Source: Planctomycetota bacterium
GTDB taxonomy: Bacteria > Planctomycetota > UBA8108
Length of the DNA stretch: 9,045 nt
Assembly: GCA_002695115.1 (NCBI GenBank)
Contig: NZOA01000024.1
Location: 101,315 to 110,359 of the forward strand
Direction of reading: 5' to 3'
Shown here piece by piece: positions 6,153-9,045 of the stretch; position 1 is the first letter of the stretch; the number at the start of each line of letters is the position of its first letter. Below the pieces are notes generated by a model that saw only the letters and a list, made by a program, of their open reading frames with translations, was not told the origin of the DNA and did no database searches. The position numbers were made by a program, and so were the translations under genes.

Positions 6153-6186
6153 CCGGCCGGTAAAGGCCGGTGGTTCACAGAAACCA
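6153..6186 (+). repeat. Two tandem hairpins between the cyclase-fold and DUF1015 genes
   Basis: CCGGCC (6153-6158) pairs with GGCCGG (6165-6170) around a 6-base loop. TGGTT (6171-6175) pairs with AACCA (6182-6186) around another 6-base loop. They occupy most of the 69-bp gap between two co-oriented genes. Neither is followed by a T-tract, so they could be a weak terminator, an mRNA processing structure or chance in GC-rich DNA. I cannot tell whether the downstream gene is cotranscribed. Confidence 0.4.
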
Positions 6187-6198
6187 GAGACTTGATCC

Positions 6199-7443
6199 AT
6201 GGACATCGCCCCCCTCAGAGGTTTGAGGTTCGACCTCGACAAGATTTCCCAAGAGGGTGGTGAAGCCGCTGCCGTGGTGACCGCGCCACCCTACGACGTC
6301 CTCTCGCCGGAAGCCCACCGGGCTCTTCTCGATGCATCTTCCTGCAATATTGTCCGGCTGACGCTCGGTGACAAGCCCGGGGAGACTCCTTCGTACGAGG
6401 ACCGGGCGCGATTGCTCGAGAGCTGGATCGAATCCGGCATCCTGGTCTACGAAGACAGCCCTGTTTTTTACGTCTGCACGGTGGACTATACCGTTCCGGG
6501 AACCGAGCTGCAGGCGCGGATGGTCTCCCTCGTCGCGCTCGGAAGACTCCACGAATTCCAGGAGCGGATTGTCCAGCCTCACGAACAGACCTTCCCGAAG
6601 ATCGTAGCGGACCGCCAGAGCCTGCTGGAGGCGACCCGCTGCAATCTCGAGAGCATCATGCTTCTCTACAATGACGACTCCGGAGAGCTCGACTCCCTGC
6701 TCGAAGATGCGGCCACCGGCGAGCCTGTCATCGAGGTCGAGGCTTCCCCGGGGGAGGTGCATGGCCTGTACCCGGTGCGGAACCCGGCCACAGCCCTGCG
6801 GCTGACGGAGCTCATGGGTGAACAGCACCCGATCATCGCCGATGGTCATCATCGCTACACCACCGCCCTGCTCTATCGTGCGGCTCTTGCCGAGAGCGGG
6901 CGGCAGGTGCCCGGCTCCGACTGGAAGATGATGACCTTCGCCAACCTCAGGAGCGAGGGGGTGTCGATTCTCGCGACCCATCGCCTTCTCAAGCTGCTCG
7001 ATCCGGCTGAGGTTCCCTCAGCCCTGGAGCTTCTTGATGAGAGGCTTGAGCCAGCCGGTGATGATGATTGGGAGATCAGGGTGGAGACGGCAGGGGATGC
7101 CAGGAACTACCGGCTTGGAGCTGAGGCGCTCGCCGGCAAGCAGGGGGCGGCCGCTACGAGCTACGGGTTGGTGCAGGATGAGATCATAGGCTCCTGGCTC
7201 GCTCCCTTTGCCGGCGATGACCCGGAGGTGTTCTTCTACAAGGAGGGTACCGGGGAGGATGACGCCTTGCGGGAAGGCAAGGGAGAACTCCTCTTCCGCA
7301 TGCGTCCGGTAGGCAGGAGCGAGTTCCAGGCGGTCATCGATGGCTCCGAGGTCTTTCCCCATAAGACCACCTACTTCTATCCCAAGCTGTGGAGCGGCCT
7401 GGTGCTCTGGCGCCTGGAGGATACCGCGCCCGTGACGGACTGA
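6199..7443 (+). CDS. DUF1015 family protein
   Basis: It has 414 residues, the normal length for DUF1015 (PF06245/COG4198), with no signal peptide or membrane segment, so it is probably cytosolic. Hallmark blocks appear in order: PLRGLRF (5-11), TAPPYDVLSPEAH (28-40), NIVRLTLGD (50-58), a central HEFQERIVQPHEQTFP (118-133), IIADGHHRYTTAL (212-224) and the C-terminal VFPHKTTYFYPKLWSGLV (385-402). The DGHHRY and HKTTYFYPK blocks, rich in His, Lys and Tyr, look like an active or ligand site conserved across the family. The biochemical role is not securely established to my knowledge; in some genomes the family lies near serine biosynthesis genes, but none is visible here. The gene starts 69 bases after the cyclase-fold gene and ends 34 bases before the convergent metalloprotease gene. 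The start at 6199 is supported by the usual family N-terminus; the Shine-Dalgarno is weak. Confidence 0.96.
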   Translation: MDIAPLRGLRFDLDKISQEGGEAAAVVTAPPYDVLSPEAHRALLDASSCNIVRLTLGDKPGETPSYEDRARLLESWIESGILVYEDSPVFYVCTVDYTVPGTELQARMVSLVALGRLHEFQERIVQPHEQTFPKIVADRQSLLEATRCNLESIMLLYNDDSGELDSLLEDAATGEPVIEVEASPGEVHGLYPVRNPATALRLTELMGEQHPIIADGHHRYTTALLYRAALAESGRQVPGSDWKMMTFANLRSEGVSILATHRLLKLLDPAEVPSALELLDERLEPAGDDDWEIRVETAGDARNYRLGAEALAGKQGAAATSYGLVQDEIIGSWLAPFAGDDPEVFFYKEGTGEDDALREGKGELLFRMRPVGRSEFQAVIDGSEVFPHKTTYFYPKLWSGLVLWRLEDTAPVTD

Positions 7444-7477
7444 CTGGCAGCCTTCCCACACCGGCGCGCCGCCCTGT

Positions 7478-8824
7478 TCAGCGGGATCCACGGGCCGCCA
7501 GCCACCTCTTCCATTCACCGACCTCGACGCTCCTCTCCTCGATGGAGGCGTTGGTCCAGAAGAGCGGGCTGACGATGGTCGGCTTGGCGGCCATTTTCGA
7601 GAGAGCCCCGGCGGCAGCGGCCCGTACCATGGGGCGGGAGTCTTCCAGCGTCTCGATCAGCAGGGGGATCCAGTCTTTTTTCAGCGTGCGGTGATGGTCG
7701 ATGTTCCCGACCAGGAGCGCTCTCAGCCGCGGTTTCGCTTCGCGATCGGCGATAACCGACTGGAGCCTGGTGAGGGCTTTCCCTGTTTTTTCAGGATCGA
7801 GGAAGGGCATCTGGGGATTGTTGGAGAGCAGCTCGAGGAAGGCGACATAGGACGCCTCCCGGAGCTCCGATGCTTCATCGTCAAAGAGCTTCGTCAGGAT
7901 TGCCAGGGAGCGACGGACATTGAATCCCCTGCTTCTACCGAGCTCCTGGATCGCCCAGAGTGCGGTCAGTCTTTTCCCGGGGGCGCTTTCACGGGCCAAT
8001 TCGCCTAGTTTTTCGACAACATCCAGCTTCAGGATGTTGTTTCTCCACCGGCTCTCCAGGGCGGTGATCGTCTCCTCGTCCATGGCGTGGATCCTGTTGA
8101 TCCGGGCCTTGAGAGGCAATTCGGCCGGGAGCTCCGCCTCCAGCAGGTGGTAGACGATGGCCCAGGAGAGCGCGTAGTTCTTCTCCCGGGTCTTTTCGTC
8201 GTGAAAACTTTTCCAGTCGCTTCGCAGCAGGTCCCTCAGCTGGTTCCTCTTTTTATTTCCGGCTAATTCCCTCCGGGCGATCTTCAGGAGGACAGGGTTC
8301 AGCAGGGGGAATTCCGCCCGCTTCTCGTCGATGATCCCGACCTCCAGGTTTCCGGCGAGGCCCTCGTTCAGCCAGCACTTGCCTGAAATGCCCGGCAATT
8401 CGCTGACCAGAAAGTGATGGACGATCTCGTGCAGGAGGACCTGGTCAAGGTCGGAAACCAGGTTGGATGCCGCGGCCCGGCTGTCGATTCGGATCATCTG
8501 CAGGAAGGGTACGTAGTAGCCGAGGAGATCGGGGTTGTAGGAATAGTCGAGGAGTCCATCTGCCCGGCCATCGAGGAAGATACGCGTCGTCCAGGGAAAG
8601 GGCCTGGGTATTTCGAAGACCTCTGAGAGGCAGGTGTAGATTCTTTCGATCCGGACACAGGTTCTCTGGAGAAATTCAGGGCCATCGTTGGTGTAGACGA
8701 TGAATCCATCCCGGCTGAGGCTGTTCTTGTAGGCAAGGCCGCAGCCGCAGAACGCCACGCAGATGGAGACGGCGGCGGCAAGCCTGGCCACGGGACGGAG
8801 GGAAGCTGTGATCCTGGAAGACAT
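7478..8824 (-). CDS. Putative lipoprotein: gluzincin-type zinc metalloprotease with HEAT-like repeats
   Basis: It has 448 residues from the ATG at 8824. The N-terminus has an Arg-containing head, a hydrophobic core and FCGCG (25-29), which looks like an atypical lipobox with Cys28 or Cys26 as lipid site. The catalytic domain carries HEIVHHF (132-138), the zinc-binding HExxH, then WLNEGLAG (151-158), whose Glu154 lies 18 residues after His136. This HExxH...NEG arrangement is that of M1-like and MA-clan peptidases, so zinc ligands (His132, His136, Glu154) and the catalytic base (Glu133) all appear present. From about 270 to 420 helical repeats resemble HEAT repeats, clearest at 387-413, and probably bind a protein partner. 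A TTG at 8848 would add 8 residues and overlap the upstream stop as TTGA; the ATG gives the better signal peptide. Substrate unknown; likely envelope-anchored. Confidence 0.91.
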   Translation of the reverse strand: MSSRITASLRPVARLAAAVSICVAFCGCGLAYKNSLSRDGFIVYTNDGPEFLQRTCVRIERIYTCLSEVFEIPRPFPWTTRIFLDGRADGLLDYSYNPDLLGYYVPFLQMIRIDSRAAASNLVSDLDQVLLHEIVHHFLVSELPGISGKCWLNEGLAGNLEVGIIDEKRAEFPLLNPVLLKIARRELAGNKKRNQLRDLLRSDWKSFHDEKTREKNYALSWAIVYHLLEAELPAELPLKARINRIHAMDEETITALESRWRNNILKLDVVEKLGELARESAPGKRLTALWAIQELGRSRGFNVRRSLAILTKLFDDEASELREASYVAFLELLSNNPQMPFLDPEKTGKALTRLQSVIADREAKPRLRALLVGNIDHHRTLKKDWIPLLIETLEDSRPMVRAAAAGALSKMAAKPTIVSPLFWTNASIEERSVEVGEWKRWLAARGSR

Positions 8825-8844
8825 GGTTGGCGGCTCGGTTCGGC

Positions 8845-9045
8845 TCAATAATAGATGTAGGTGTTGGACCTCAGGGAGAGCTTCAGCCTTCCCAGATCTT
8901 CGCAGCCGGGCAGCAGGGTGGAGACTTTCACCCTGGCGACGCGCCCGGGCGTATCACCCGCTTTTTCCTTCACGAAAAAATCGCAGGAGACTTCATACAC
9001 CGGGTGATTGGAGGGCGAGGGCGCGCTGAAGAACTTCAGGGCCTC
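8845..9045 (-). CDS. C-terminal end of an unrecognised protein (5' end outside window)
   Basis: The minus-strand frame is open from the right edge for 66 codons and stops with TGA at 8847-8845. The tail ends in SLRSNTYIYY. It looks beta-rich with alternating hydrophobic and polar residues (VARVKVSTLL, LKLSLRS) and has two cysteines, which would suit an exported beta-sheet domain, but I do not recognise a family. Its stop is 20 bases upstream of the metalloprotease ATG, or overlaps it by 4 bases if the TTG is used, so the two genes are probably one transcript. It could be an out-of-frame artefact only if the real gene starts elsewhere; the spacing argues against that. Confidence 0.6.
   Translation of the reverse strand, partial: EALKFFSAPSPSNHPVYEVSCDFFVKEKAGDTPGRVARVKVSTLLPGCEDLGRLKLSLRSNTYIYY

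Noticed and set aside
6175..6981. A 268-codon minus-strand frame opposite the DUF1015 gene
   Set aside because: The DUF1015 motifs run through the same interval on the plus strand; the minus frame has no recognisable domain.
7464..7471. GGCGCGCC palindrome between the convergent genes as a terminator
   Set aside because: An 8-bp self-complementary GC block has no loop and no T-tract, and is common in GC-rich DNA.
1..9045. A defence, toxin-antitoxin, CRISPR or mobile-element system
   Set aside because: No repeat-spacer pattern, nuclease, helicase, transposase, integrase or small toxin-antitoxin pair is seen on either strand.

Overview
The window looks like chromosome of a GC-rich bacterium, most likely a member of the Planctomycetota. 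The evidence is family-level. There is an exported squalene-cyclase-fold protein of a type I associate with planctomycetes. There is a secreted protein ending in a dockerin-like double calcium loop. There is an exported HEAT-repeat protein ending in a PA-IL (LecA)-like beta-sandwich, and a membrane-embedded spermidine-synthase-like fusion. Recognisable Shine-Dalgarno sites are rare at the gene starts, which also fits. I see no rRNA, tRNA, CRISPR array, transposase, phage gene or known defence or toxin module.

Layout: (1) 1-2253, minus strand: a 751-residue part of a multi-pass membrane protein with a central SAM-binding spermidine-synthase-like domain, running off the left edge. (2) 2254-2534: an AT-rich divergent intergenic region with a perfect 12-bp inverted repeat, a second related half-site pair, and alternative hairpins just before the next gene. 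(3) 2535-3569, plus: secreted cysteine-rich protein with a dockerin-like C-terminus. (4) 3616-4644, minus, convergent with it: exported HEAT/PA-IL-like protein. (5) 4645-4935: divergent intergenic region with a good sigma70-type promoter for the rightward gene. (6) 4936-6129, plus: exported squalene-cyclase-fold protein. (7) 6199-7443, plus: DUF1015 protein. (8) 7478-8824, minus, convergent: putative lipoprotein with a gluzincin (HExxH...NEG) metalloprotease domain and HEAT-like repeats. (9) 8845-9045, minus: the last 66 codons of an unrecognised gene directly upstream of the protease.

The genes do not form one operon. Strands alternate (-, +, -, +, +, -, -), and only 4936/6199 and 8845/8824 are adjacent co-oriented pairs. 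At least four of the seven products carry export signals and a fifth is an integral membrane protein, so the region is mainly an envelope/exported-protein neighbourhood, with the DUF1015 protein the clear cytosolic exception. No complete pathway can be assembled. The points most worth a second look are the likely non-catalytic spermidine-synthase-like domain, the PA-IL-like domain that has lost its calcium ligands, and the paired inverted half-sites in the 2254-2534 region.
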